Origin: an uncultured Lachnospiraceae bacterium
GTDB taxonomy: Bacteria; Bacillota; Clostridia; Lachnospirales; Lachnospiraceae
DNA: 64,000 bases
NCBI GenBank assembly: GCA_951802115.1
Contig: CATOPL010000002.1
Location: 124,001-188,000 of the forward strand
Reading direction: 5' to 3'
The notes under the pieces are model-generated. The model saw nothing but the letters and a program-made list of their open reading frames with translations. It had not been told where the DNA came from and ran no database searches. Below, piece by piece: positions 16,649 through 24,892 of the stretch. How positions within the stretch are numbered: the first letter of the stretch is position 1; each line of letters opens with the position of its first letter. The position numbers and the translations under genes were made by a program.

Positions 16649-18723
16649 CCCTGCCATCCTTTCATCTTTTCACTGATCATAAAAAGTAATACGATCTGGA
16701 TCACTCCCTCCACATCCGTACCCCATTGGGGATAATAAGTGAAAAAATCCTCATATTGCGGAATATTAATTTCCGCTATTTTTTCAAACTCAATATTCTG
16801 CAGCAATTCCCTGCCATCAAAGGTAATTTCCTGATGCTGGAAGTCGTCACAGATTTTTTGTTCCGGAAAAACATGATATATCCGGAAGGATGCAAGCAGC
16901 CGTTCAATGTTCAGGTTTATATTGATTCGAAACTTAACGCTTAATTCTACTTTGTGATGCTCCTGGAAGGCGCTTTTGAGCGTTTTATCAAAATAGGTAA
17001 TCACCAGATCCGCATATTCTTTTTGGGGATAGATGTATTTTTCTGCGTCAGAGATCCTTTTCCTGATCTGAGCAATAATCTCTTCCTTTGAATATCCGCG
17101 GGAGGAAACGTCCCGTTCAATCTTCCAGAAATTGCGAAGTTCGTCGTCCGTATCCATGTAAATTTTCAGATCCAGCTCTTCTCTGAGAACAGGAAGATAC
17201 AAAGAATGCAGCCCACACAGCACGATATATTTTCTGGTGTTTATCTTTCTGCGCTCTGTAAACTCACCGGTGAGATGATCATATTCCGTCCGCAGCACAT
17301 AATTCCCTCTTTTTAATGTTCGAATATCTTCTGCCTGCCGGTACAGAAAATTTGCCTGTGGATCCAGGGCAGTGACTTTTTGCCAGTTTTCGTCATTTCT
17401 TGCCCATCTGTGGTCCCCGTCTCCTTCAATAAACAGGATATCCTTTCCACTCCCAAATAAATGTTCGATTTTTTCCAGAAGCCGGCTTTTGCCTGCGCCG
17501 CTGTCACCGGCTACGCCTATCACAAAAGCGTTTCCTTTTCTTTGATACAGTTCGTTACTTGCGATTCCAAACCGATAAATTTTACAGATGATGACTCCGA
17601 GTGCAGCCACCATGACCGAAAATACAACAGACCGCAAAGTGGAATTATGGCTTTTCAGCCACTGGAGGCTGTTCCCCATGAACACAATGTCTGTACAGTC
17701 TGTCCTGTGCAGAAATATAAAATAAATCAGGTACACAATATTAAAAAATACATAGACCATCATGGTCTTATATTTATCTTCCACAACAAATCCAAAGTAG
17801 AGCGTATAGAAAGGTACTGCCCACAGATACCATGCCGGCATGGGAGAAATGCAGATGAGAAACACCGTAAACAGTAATCCCAGCATGGAGATCAACAGAT
17901 TCTTGTTAAAATAGTTCAGCTCGAATATATTAAGATATACAAGCAGCAATACCACAATCGGAATCGCCAGCCGTACAGCACCGTAATCAAAATGAACGGC
18001 GGTCAGTGAGAACTGCTCTTTATTGAGCAGCACGGTCTGTATAAATCCATTTCCCCAGAATGGAATACAGGAAGCGATCACAATCAAGGCAGACCACACA
18101 TGATATTTTATGGATGTCATATAATTCTTTTTCTTGGCCATATAGAGAAACAGGATTGGCACTGCAGCCATGATATGAAATTTACATCCGATGGAAATTC
18201 CCAGAAAGACCGCATAAAAAGCAAGGTGATACTTTTTCTTCCAGTTCAGCAGGTGATATATGGCAATCAGAAGAAGTACGGTCGGTATGATATCCAGCTG
18301 GCCGTGCATGCACGTACTGTATAAAACTACAGGGGACGCAAAATAAAACACGACTGCATATTTAAACCGGACCTTCATTTTACAAAGGATCATGAATCCG
18401 GTCAGATCAAAGATCAGGAGCGGCAGTTTGAATATAAGATTCTGCCAGAAGACTCCTGCGGGAGATAACAGCCCTAAAATCCCCCCCCCAACGCCTTCAA
18501 TCAACAGCATAAACGGGAAATATGGAAAGGATGCCGGCAAACCGTTTTCGTAAAAAAATTCATATGGATTTTCTCCTGATAAAAATACCTTCACAAACGG
18601 AATAAACATCTGATCCTGATAATCCGATGAAAACAGTCCCATGAGAATCAGCTTGAAAACCAGAAGCACACCCATGATGACGCCTATATTAAAATTTACA
18701 CGATGAAATACCGTTCTTTTCAT
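16645..18723 (-). CDS. Membrane glycosyltransferase fused to a phosphoribulokinase-like kinase, cassette B (phase-ON)
   Basis: This 692-aa paralogue of 4941-7025 has a GT-C membrane half with HGQLDIIPTVLLL, then a kinase half with Walker A AGDSGAGKS, EGDGDHRW, YDHLTGEF, CGLHSLYLP and YPQKEYADLVI, all matching phosphoribulokinase landmarks. A nine-G run at 18481-18489 falls near codon 79 inside the membrane half (EGVGGGILGLL). The A copy reads SVSGAIAAVL at the aligned place, so the run was gained or lost after duplication. A slip would silence both the transferase and the kinase, because the kinase domain lies downstream in the same chain. Confidence 0.8.
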   Translation of the reverse strand: MKRTVFHRVNFNIGVIMGVLLVFKLILMGLFSSDYQDQMFIPFVKVFLSGENPYEFFYENGLPASFPYFPFMLLIEGVGGGILGLLSPAGVFWQNLIFKLPLLIFDLTGFMILCKMKVRFKYAVVFYFASPVVLYSTCMHGQLDIIPTVLLLIAIYHLLNWKKKYHLAFYAVFLGISIGCKFHIMAAVPILFLYMAKKKNYMTSIKYHVWSALIVIASCIPFWGNGFIQTVLLNKEQFSLTAVHFDYGAVRLAIPIVVLLLVYLNIFELNYFNKNLLISMLGLLFTVFLICISPMPAWYLWAVPFYTLYFGFVVEDKYKTMMVYVFFNIVYLIYFIFLHRTDCTDIVFMGNSLQWLKSHNSTLRSVVFSVMVAALGVIICKIYRFGIASNELYQRKGNAFVIGVAGDSGAGKSRLLEKIEHLFGSGKDILFIEGDGDHRWARNDENWQKVTALDPQANFLYRQAEDIRTLKRGNYVLRTEYDHLTGEFTERRKINTRKYIVLCGLHSLYLPVLREELDLKIYMDTDDELRNFWKIERDVSSRGYSKEEIIAQIRKRISDAEKYIYPQKEYADLVITYFDKTLKSAFQEHHKVELSVKFRININLNIERLLASFRIYHVFPEQKICDDFQHQEITFDGRELLQNIEFEKIAEINIPQYEDFFTYYPQWGTDVEGVIQIVLLFMISEKMKGWQG
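18481..18489 (-). repeat. Poly-G tract (C on + strand), 9 nt (ON state)
   Basis: Nine G encode three glycines in frame in the membrane half of the kinase fusion, followed by ATTTTA. The paralogous gene in cassette A has no G run at the aligned position, a direct internal control that the run is not required by the fold. Confidence 0.85.
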
Positions 18724-18728
18724 AACAG

Positions 18729-19535
18729 CTACTGTAAAAACCGCTTCTCCTTATTATAAAATCCGTTCCAGTATTCAAATGTTTTCTGATACAATTCGTA
18801 ATCCTCTGGAGTTCCCCAGCCAATATACCGGTCAATCTCAAATACTTTTGCCCGGTATCCCAGATCAAGCGCATGCTTTACCGTCTGATCCACATAAAAT
18901 TCATTGCGAATGCGATCGTTTTCCCGGATCATTTTTCTGGCAGCCTCAACAAAAATACTGCCTTTTCTGAACCAGAAAGTAGCGACTACTGCATGATCTT
19001 TCATGGGCTGACTGGAAATCGCCTTTTTGATAGACGTTCCCACAATATTTCCATGCTTGTCGACTTTCATCCAGCCATATGCATCCGGATTCAAAAGTAC
19101 AGACGTATGATTTCGGTATGTAAAAACGAGAACATCGGCTTCCTTTCTTAGTGCATGGTACCGGTCTGTATTCATTTCCATTCCATTATCGCAGCCTGCG
19201 ATCAAAAGCTCTTCGTCATTGTCTATCAGTGCTTCCGCCAGCAGACAGGTACAGGCCTGTCCTTCTGTAAGATGGTCTGTCGTGAGAAACCGGGATTGCG
19301 GAAACCATTCCAGAATGCATGTTTCTGTTCCGTCCTTTTTATGGAACTCCCTGTCTACGTATATTACATTGGAACCGCCGCTTTTTACTCCCGGCAGGTC
19401 AAGCGTTGCACAGACTACCATCGGTAACGGTCTTCCGGTCCGTTTGTCAAAAGTCGGTATGGCAGGCTTGCTTACGGTATATCCAGCCTCAGAAAAACGG
19501 CTGCCGGCCCCGGCCATTGGTATCAGTATATTCAT
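18729..19535 (-). CDS. Nucleotidyltransferase 2, cassette B
   Basis: This 268-aa paralogue of 4122-4931 has MNILIPMAGAGSRF, SKPAIP, GQACTCLLAEAL, AGCDNGMEM and DAYGWMKVD. The NTP loop, Lys and Asp motifs are intact. The ATG overlaps the stop of nucleotidyltransferase 1 as ATGA and the stop is 5 bp from the kinase-fusion start, the same gene order as in cassette A. It is likely to act on the product of the kinase or HAD step; the specificity is unknown. Confidence 0.8.
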   Translation of the reverse strand: MNILIPMAGAGSRFSEAGYTVSKPAIPTFDKRTGRPLPMVVCATLDLPGVKSGGSNVIYVDREFHKKDGTETCILEWFPQSRFLTTDHLTEGQACTCLLAEALIDNDEELLIAGCDNGMEMNTDRYHALRKEADVLVFTYRNHTSVLLNPDAYGWMKVDKHGNIVGTSIKKAISSQPMKDHAVVATFWFRKGSIFVEAARKMIRENDRIRNEFYVDQTVKHALDLGYRAKVFEIDRYIGWGTPEDYELYQKTFEYWNGFYNKEKRFLQ

Positions 19536-20311
19536 CTCTGTATGCCTTTCATTAATTCAATCCAGTATACGGATTCTGCCATGTCCTCAGGGGTTCCCCA
19601 CTGACAGAAGTAATCAATATCCGTTGGAACCCAGACGCTTAGTCCGTCTCTTACCATAAAGTTGTAAATCATGCTGGCGTAATATTCTCCGCTTAATTCC
19701 TGTCCTGACCGCACCAGCTGCCGCGCGTACTTTTTCAGCAGCTTTCCGCTTCGAAAATAATAAGTGCCAGGAGAATGTCTGGCTCTGGTTTTGTCTTCTG
19801 CAAAAGAATATTTCTCACGTATTTCGACCAGATAATTCTTCTTGTCGACCAGACAGGAAGCATAGAAATTTTCCGGCACCAGAAGATGCGGATGAAAGCC
19901 TGTATAACAGGGAACGCATCCGTCGCATCCACAAAGAAGCAGGTTGTTCTTCATCTGCGGCCAGTTCCATGACATGTAAAAATCACAGTAATTGATGATA
20001 CAGGGGCCATCGTCGTCGATTGCATCGGAAGCTCTTAAAACATCGAAGACAGGTCCCTTTTTGATCCAGTCCTGTACGGCGAATATTTCGGCAGTGGGGG
20101 CAATTTTATGTAGCTGTGCCCTCATACCGGCTATGGAATCCAGGTGCTCCTGCCGGCATACGAACAGAAGGTCCTTTTCTCCGGGGTATATTCCATCCAC
20201 GATCCACTGGAGAACAGGTTTGCCGGCCACTGGTATCAGGGGCTTTAATTCTCTAAATCCGGCATTTACAAAACGGGAACCATAACCCGTCATGGGGATA
20301 ATAATTTTCAT
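19532..20311 (-). CDS. Nucleotidyltransferase 1, cassette B
   Basis: This 259-aa paralogue of 3346-4125 starts MKIIIPMTGYGSRF and carries LKPLIPV, INYCDFYMSW and CQWGTPEDM. Length and motif spacing match the A copy exactly. AGGAC lies just upstream of the ATG and the previous gene ends 14 bp away. It and its partner form the most conserved pair between cassettes, marking nucleotide activation as the core of the shared pathway. Confidence 0.8.
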   Translation of the reverse strand: MKIIIPMTGYGSRFVNAGFRELKPLIPVAGKPVLQWIVDGIYPGEKDLLFVCRQEHLDSIAGMRAQLHKIAPTAEIFAVQDWIKKGPVFDVLRASDAIDDDGPCIINYCDFYMSWNWPQMKNNLLLCGCDGCVPCYTGFHPHLLVPENFYASCLVDKKNYLVEIREKYSFAEDKTRARHSPGTYYFRSGKLLKKYARQLVRSGQELSGEYYASMIYNFMVRDGLSVWVPTDIDYFCQWGTPEDMAESVYWIELMKGIQR

Positions 20312-20325
20312 AAACAGTCCTCCAT

Positions 20326-22149
20326 TTAAAAGATCAGGCGGTATATTCTGTAGGAATCTCCGTCACAGGTAATAAACCTTTCAAATAAGTCAGAATTCTC
20401 CATTCTCTCATAGTCGTCTGAGCGCACCAGAAGATAGTCTGTATCTGCAGTTCTCATCACATCAGCAATTTCCGCAACATCTTTTTCAAACAATCCGCGT
20501 ACCGGCTGATACCGTTTATACCATTCTCCAATCTGCGACTTAAACGATGGGATCACTTTGGGATTCACATAACAGTTCCTTTCTGAAATTACCTGCATCC
20601 ATCCGGAACTGTTTTCATCGCGCGGATCGGCCAGAAAGCTCTCCTCAGGAGTTGTCTGCTCGTTTAAACTGCGGGCCAGCTGCCCGATATCCTTACCACA
20701 GGTGTTCACCAATATTTCGGAAGGCGAAAGTATCGTCGGTTTGTTGTCAGAAATCTGCCAGAGCTTTTCATAGGAACAATAGATCAAAAAAACAACAGTA
20801 AATGCAGCTGACAAAAACTTCCATATTCGTCTGTTTATTTGTTTTGTTCTGTAAAAGCCGCCGGTTGTATTCCATAGCGATGACTCTGCGAAAGTATTTT
20901 GCCCAGATAACTGTTGATTTGTATTATCTTTATCCGGCGATAATGATATATTACCTCTCCAAAATTCCTTTCGGAGAAGAAATATACAGCCAAACGTACC
21001 CAAAAACACGGGTATGGCATAAAAACCCATAAAGCGCGCCGTTCCTGCAAATAAAAGTAAAAAAACTCCAGCTACCGGCTTATGGCGTGCAAAAAAGTTC
21101 TCCGCTGTTTTTATATGCCACACCAGTGACAGGACCGAGACATACTTAAAAAATTTCGAAAAATACATAGTTGTAATCACGGGAACCTGTAGTTTCTCTA
21201 TTCCGATATACATAACTCCAAGCGCTCCCAGCCATACGGTTGAAAACAATAAAATTTCTATGATAAATTTTTTCAAATGTTCTTTTTCATATAGAAACAA
21301 ATAGCCAAGACGGAAACATGCCGGATATAAAAGCAACAGGAATGATTTCAGTATTGTGTCCAGGCCCCAAACAGAAGGCTGTAAATGATGCGGATGCCGT
21401 AGCACGGCATAAATATCAATAAATTCTTTGCTGGCAATCGTTAAGGGATCTGTCAGCATATTAGGTATTATTGTTATAACCAGAATTGCAAAGCAAAAAA
21501 GAGCGCATCTGTTTTCTTTGATGAGTAATTTTCTGCTGGAAATAATCTCCGTCAGCAACAGGAGAAAAACGGCGGCAGCTCCATATAAGCCTTCATGGAC
21601 ATGAAAAACAACCGCAAGACCGAGAATACACCAGGCGATATTAAAATACTTTTTTTCACCTACAACAAGCGCAATCGCTAATATGGCAAGCGCGTAACCC
21701 ATCCCTATTCCGATGGTCGCTGCCGGAAATGTATCAAACCCTGCTATTTTTCCGCCGACGCTCTTTACAAAAAACAGTGCGACAATCACGGCATATGGTA
21801 TTTCGTTTTTTTCCGATATCTGAAAACTCAGCACTGCTGTGGCAACAGCAAGTGTAAACACGCCGATATGCAGAAAGAAATACGCTGTCTCAGCCCAGTT
21901 TCCGCCGTTTAATTTCATGAAAAGAGCAAAAAGGGAATCCAACAGATATCTTGGTGAAATCCCATTATCAGAGAGATATACATTGGACACAAACAAAGAA
22001 GAATCATATGTATGAATCTGTCCCACCGCATAGATAAAATTATTCGACTTTAGCTTTACAGGCAAATAAAACAAATAAACCGCCCATGCTGATAGTAAAG
22101 CCTGCACAAATTTCACTCTTTTATCTGCGGGATTCAAAATATCATGCAT
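20326..22149 (-). CDS. Large polytopic membrane protein of unknown function (GT-C-like)
   Basis: This 607-aa protein has about eleven hydrophobic segments in residues 12-470 and a soluble C-terminal tail of about 130 residues ending in RIYRLIF. The layout, many helices then a modest soluble domain, resembles GT-C glycosyltransferases, but I cannot name a family. HVHEGLYG in the middle of the membrane part might be functional. It sits between a GT39 and the nucleotidyltransferases, the position of the YfhO-like and GDPD genes in cassette A. It has no G run. Confidence 0.5.
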   Translation of the reverse strand: MHDILNPADKRVKFVQALLSAWAVYLFYLPVKLKSNNFIYAVGQIHTYDSSLFVSNVYLSDNGISPRYLLDSLFALFMKLNGGNWAETAYFFLHIGVFTLAVATAVLSFQISEKNEIPYAVIVALFFVKSVGGKIAGFDTFPAATIGIGMGYALAILAIALVVGEKKYFNIAWCILGLAVVFHVHEGLYGAAAVFLLLLTEIISSRKLLIKENRCALFCFAILVITIIPNMLTDPLTIASKEFIDIYAVLRHPHHLQPSVWGLDTILKSFLLLLYPACFRLGYLFLYEKEHLKKFIIEILLFSTVWLGALGVMYIGIEKLQVPVITTMYFSKFFKYVSVLSLVWHIKTAENFFARHKPVAGVFLLLFAGTARFMGFYAIPVFLGTFGCIFLLRKEFWRGNISLSPDKDNTNQQLSGQNTFAESSLWNTTGGFYRTKQINRRIWKFLSAAFTVVFLIYCSYEKLWQISDNKPTILSPSEILVNTCGKDIGQLARSLNEQTTPEESFLADPRDENSSGWMQVISERNCYVNPKVIPSFKSQIGEWYKRYQPVRGLFEKDVAEIADVMRTADTDYLLVRSDDYERMENSDLFERFITCDGDSYRIYRLIF

Positions 22150-22185
22150 ATCAACCGTTCTCCTTAATAAATAAACGAATTTTAA

Positions 22186-23808
22186 TTATGGTTTTAAATC
22201 ATAAATATAAATACTGTTCCCAGTCAGTGATTCGCCGCTTAATAAATATTTTATTTGCTCCCTGATATTTTTTAAATCGTTTGCCTTGTGGTTGATACCC
22301 TTTCCACTGACGGAATAAATCAGTGGATATGTGTTTTCAATGCCCTGGTAAATCATATTTTCTGCGGGGTAGAGCTCCGGTTTGGCAGCATAACGTTTTT
22401 TATAAGAAGAACTGATTACCAGGTATTCTTTATCAGCCAGTTCAGGAACCACTGTCACGGATCCGTCTTCTTCCAGTACAAAGCAATCATGCTGGGGCTT
22501 GCGAACTGCAGTGTGCAGGGGCGTATAACCTTCATAGATACTGTTATCAACCGTTATGTCGTTTGCCGCGCAGTATTCCATTGCATGAACTCTGGTATCC
22601 TCTTTTAAGCTGTGAACAACTATGGATACAGAGGTCAAAAGAATACTTGTCATACCGATAATTCCTGCTGTTGCAACCGCAAAACGGATTCCTGAAGCAG
22701 CGAAACGATTTTTTATATGCGTTCTGCACTGCTCAAAAAGAAACAGAAAACCGGCTGCAGCAATCAGCACATATGCAATATACATTGGAAATCCCCAGCG
22801 CAGCCAGTGAAGAGGCAATATGCTGAGTATCATCCAGTACCCTGCATTCAATAACAAAGGCAGATATTCTTTTCTATGACTTCGAATCAGATGTGCGAGG
22901 CCGCAGAAAAAGCATATGGCGCTGACATATCCGAAGGAATTTACCGCTGTCGTAAAATAATAGTTCATATTTCCAAACAGCCCCAATCCGTCGGCGCCCA
23001 AGTGCGCGGTACGCGCTTCTCTTTCAAAAATGCCGATCAGCGTATGGATATCAGTGAACAGATTGGGAGCGGTTATAAACATGGTAATCAGTATAATCCC
23101 TGCGCACTGAAAGCCGACGGGAACTATCACCCGGTGCTGCTTGAAAGTAACTGCCCGATATATAACAATATACGCAATATAAAGCGTGATAACGGCAGCC
23201 GGATACTTGATTGTGATCGCGATTCCTGTTAAAACGGCAATAAAGTATAATGCCTTCATGCTGCCGTTTTCCAGATAATTCAGAGATTCATATGCGATTA
23301 CCACGAAAAAAAACGTTAAAACAATATCAGGCGTCGCGTAAGCGGAATGCTGTACAAAAATGTAGGAGAAGGCAAACAAACCGGCGGTGAGAATCTGGAT
23401 AGGAGCCTGCAGACGTTCCTCCTTTTTAAACATTTTTCCCGCCAGCAGCGCGCCAAACGGAATAAGCGCGCATCCCCAGAAAACGGTATAAAACCTTGCA
23501 ACGACGTAAAAAGCTCCCGGATGCAGTTCAAATGCTTCGTAGGCGGGAATACGATACCTCAAAAACGAAAAAATCTGAAATAAAACTGAACAGCATTTGA
23601 TTTCAAACTGATCAGGACGGTTATACACATAAGATTCCCAGGAATGTCTGGACAGCATCTCTATGGCGCTGTCCACAATGGTGTGTTCATCTGGATGAAG
23701 CTGACAGGGATATCCCCAGAAACAGCAGAGCGTACGTAAAATACCCCCCCCCAAAGTGATAAACACAATCATAATCCACGTTCTTTTTTCCGACATAAAA
23801 TTTTTCAT
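22186..23808 (-). CDS. GT39/ArnT-like membrane glycosyltransferase with a G9 run (phase-ON)
   Basis: This 540-aa protein with about ten membrane helices has the periplasmic-loop HPDE motif (QLHPDEHTIVD, near residue 36) characteristic of GT39 polyprenyl-phosphate-sugar transferases, where the acidic pair is catalytic. A run of nine G at 23744-23752 codes for Gly-Gly-Gly near codon 20, inside the first helix. A one-base slip would remove essentially the whole protein, making it the most sensitive switch of the six. It is likely to transfer a sugar from a lipid carrier to the polymer outside the membrane. Confidence 0.75.
   Translation of the reverse strand: MKNFMSEKRTWIMIVFITLGGGILRTLCCFWGYPCQLHPDEHTIVDSAIEMLSRHSWESYVYNRPDQFEIKCCSVLFQIFSFLRYRIPAYEAFELHPGAFYVVARFYTVFWGCALIPFGALLAGKMFKKEERLQAPIQILTAGLFAFSYIFVQHSAYATPDIVLTFFFVVIAYESLNYLENGSMKALYFIAVLTGIAITIKYPAAVITLYIAYIVIYRAVTFKQHRVIVPVGFQCAGIILITMFITAPNLFTDIHTLIGIFEREARTAHLGADGLGLFGNMNYYFTTAVNSFGYVSAICFFCGLAHLIRSHRKEYLPLLLNAGYWMILSILPLHWLRWGFPMYIAYVLIAAAGFLFLFEQCRTHIKNRFAASGIRFAVATAGIIGMTSILLTSVSIVVHSLKEDTRVHAMEYCAANDITVDNSIYEGYTPLHTAVRKPQHDCFVLEEDGSVTVVPELADKEYLVISSSYKKRYAAKPELYPAENMIYQGIENTYPLIYSVSGKGINHKANDLKNIREQIKYLLSGESLTGNSIYIYDLKP
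23744..23752 (-). repeat. Poly-G tract (C on + strand), 9 nt (ON state)
   Basis: Nine G in frame (L-G-G-G-I-L), followed by TATTTT. It lies only about 60 bp from the start codon of the GT39 gene, so the OFF product would be a very short peptide. Confidence 0.85.
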
Positions 23809-23832
23809 GAAATAAATCCCCTTATTTTTTGT

Positions 23833-24892
23833 TCATAAAAGCTTTCCAATAAACGGAATATGCTTCATGATCCATGTTGCGGCAAATCCCGCCGTACAGG
23901 CGACCAGGATCCAGATCAGGCAGGCTGGCAGACTGTGCAGATACGACTGCAGGAAATCGAATATTTTAACGGTTGCATGTCGGTAAATCTGTTCAAACAA
24001 ATATACGCCGAACGTCAGAGAACCAAGTAAAGAAATTATTTCTGACACGCGGCTGTCAGGCGGATGTTTCAAAAACCAGAATTTAACCGCATAAAAGACA
24101 GTTGCCGCCGGTATGAAAGTAAAGGCATTCAGAAATGTCTGACTGGAATTTTCATCTCCCATGTTTAGAATTCTCCAGTTATAATGTGTCAGCGCACAGC
24201 AGACAACAATGGCGACGAAGCTGATGGATGCTAGCATTACAAGCTTTTTCCAGGTATAGGATTCTTTATTTAATTGATTTTCCAGATAATAGCCAAGTAA
24301 AGGATAAAATACAGTTCTTTCAGTAATAAACAATGAGAAACGAGGATTAAGAGAAACCTCTCCGTGCCAGAGAAGAAATTGTATAATATCCAGGCATTGC
24401 ATTAGAAAATAAACCAATATGATGTATTTAAAGTCCTGATGATTTACCCCCCCCCCTGACAAATTTGCGCAGCAACGGCAGCATTAACAAATACGCCAGG
24501 TAAGAATACAGGTACCAGTATGCCGGAATTATCTGACTGGAGTATACAGTTCTGATAAATTCTGCGAAAGACGCCTCTGAAAAACTCCATTTTAAGGAAT
24601 ACATATAAGAAATAAACGAGCATACTGTCAGGATGAATAAAAACTTAAAAAAACGATTTTTAATTACATACGATACAGACTCTGTTTTTGGAAGCAGCAA
24701 AGCTCCAGAGATCATAAAAAATAAAGGAACCCCAGTTTTTATAAAAACAGCCAAAAACATATAAAACCAGTAAAATGGAGAATGATGCGCGACAGTAAAG
24801 AGAAGAAATCCTCTGGTTCTTGTGTGATTGAATAAAATCATAAATATTGCCGCAATACGTAAAAAATCCAGATAGGTTTTTCTGTTTTTCAT
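23833..24892 (-). CDS. Acyltransferase 3 family membrane protein, frame broken at a G10 run (phase-OFF)
   Basis: The N-terminal frame has YLDFLRIAAIFMILFNH with the family His, then several membrane helices, and terminates at 24428 shortly after a run of ten G at 24447-24456. The following frame continues VNHQDFKYIILVYFL with more membrane helices to 23833. Nine G would give one 352-aa protein, a normal length for the family. I chose ATG 24892, which overlaps the preceding stop (TGATG) and follows AGGA. It is a second O-acyltransferase, distinct from the one at 15049-16029, and currently off. Confidence 0.78.
24447..24456 (-). repeat. Poly-G tract (C on + strand), 10 nt (OFF state)
   Basis: Ten G, the longest run in the window, at codon 146 of the acyltransferase. 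Reading across gives Arg-Gly-Gly-Gly-Lys and a stop six codons later. With nine G the frame passes Arg-Gly-Gly-Val-Asn into the downstream membrane helices. Confidence 0.85.

Noticed and set aside
20096-20100. Run of five G within nucleotidyltransferase 1 of cassette B
   Set aside because: Five bases is within chance expectation; frame intact.
2732-20311. Inversion of the cassettes by homologous recombination between inverted paralogues
   Set aside because: By eye, matching stretches are short and broken by many mismatches; no long identical segments were found to support frequent RecA recombination.
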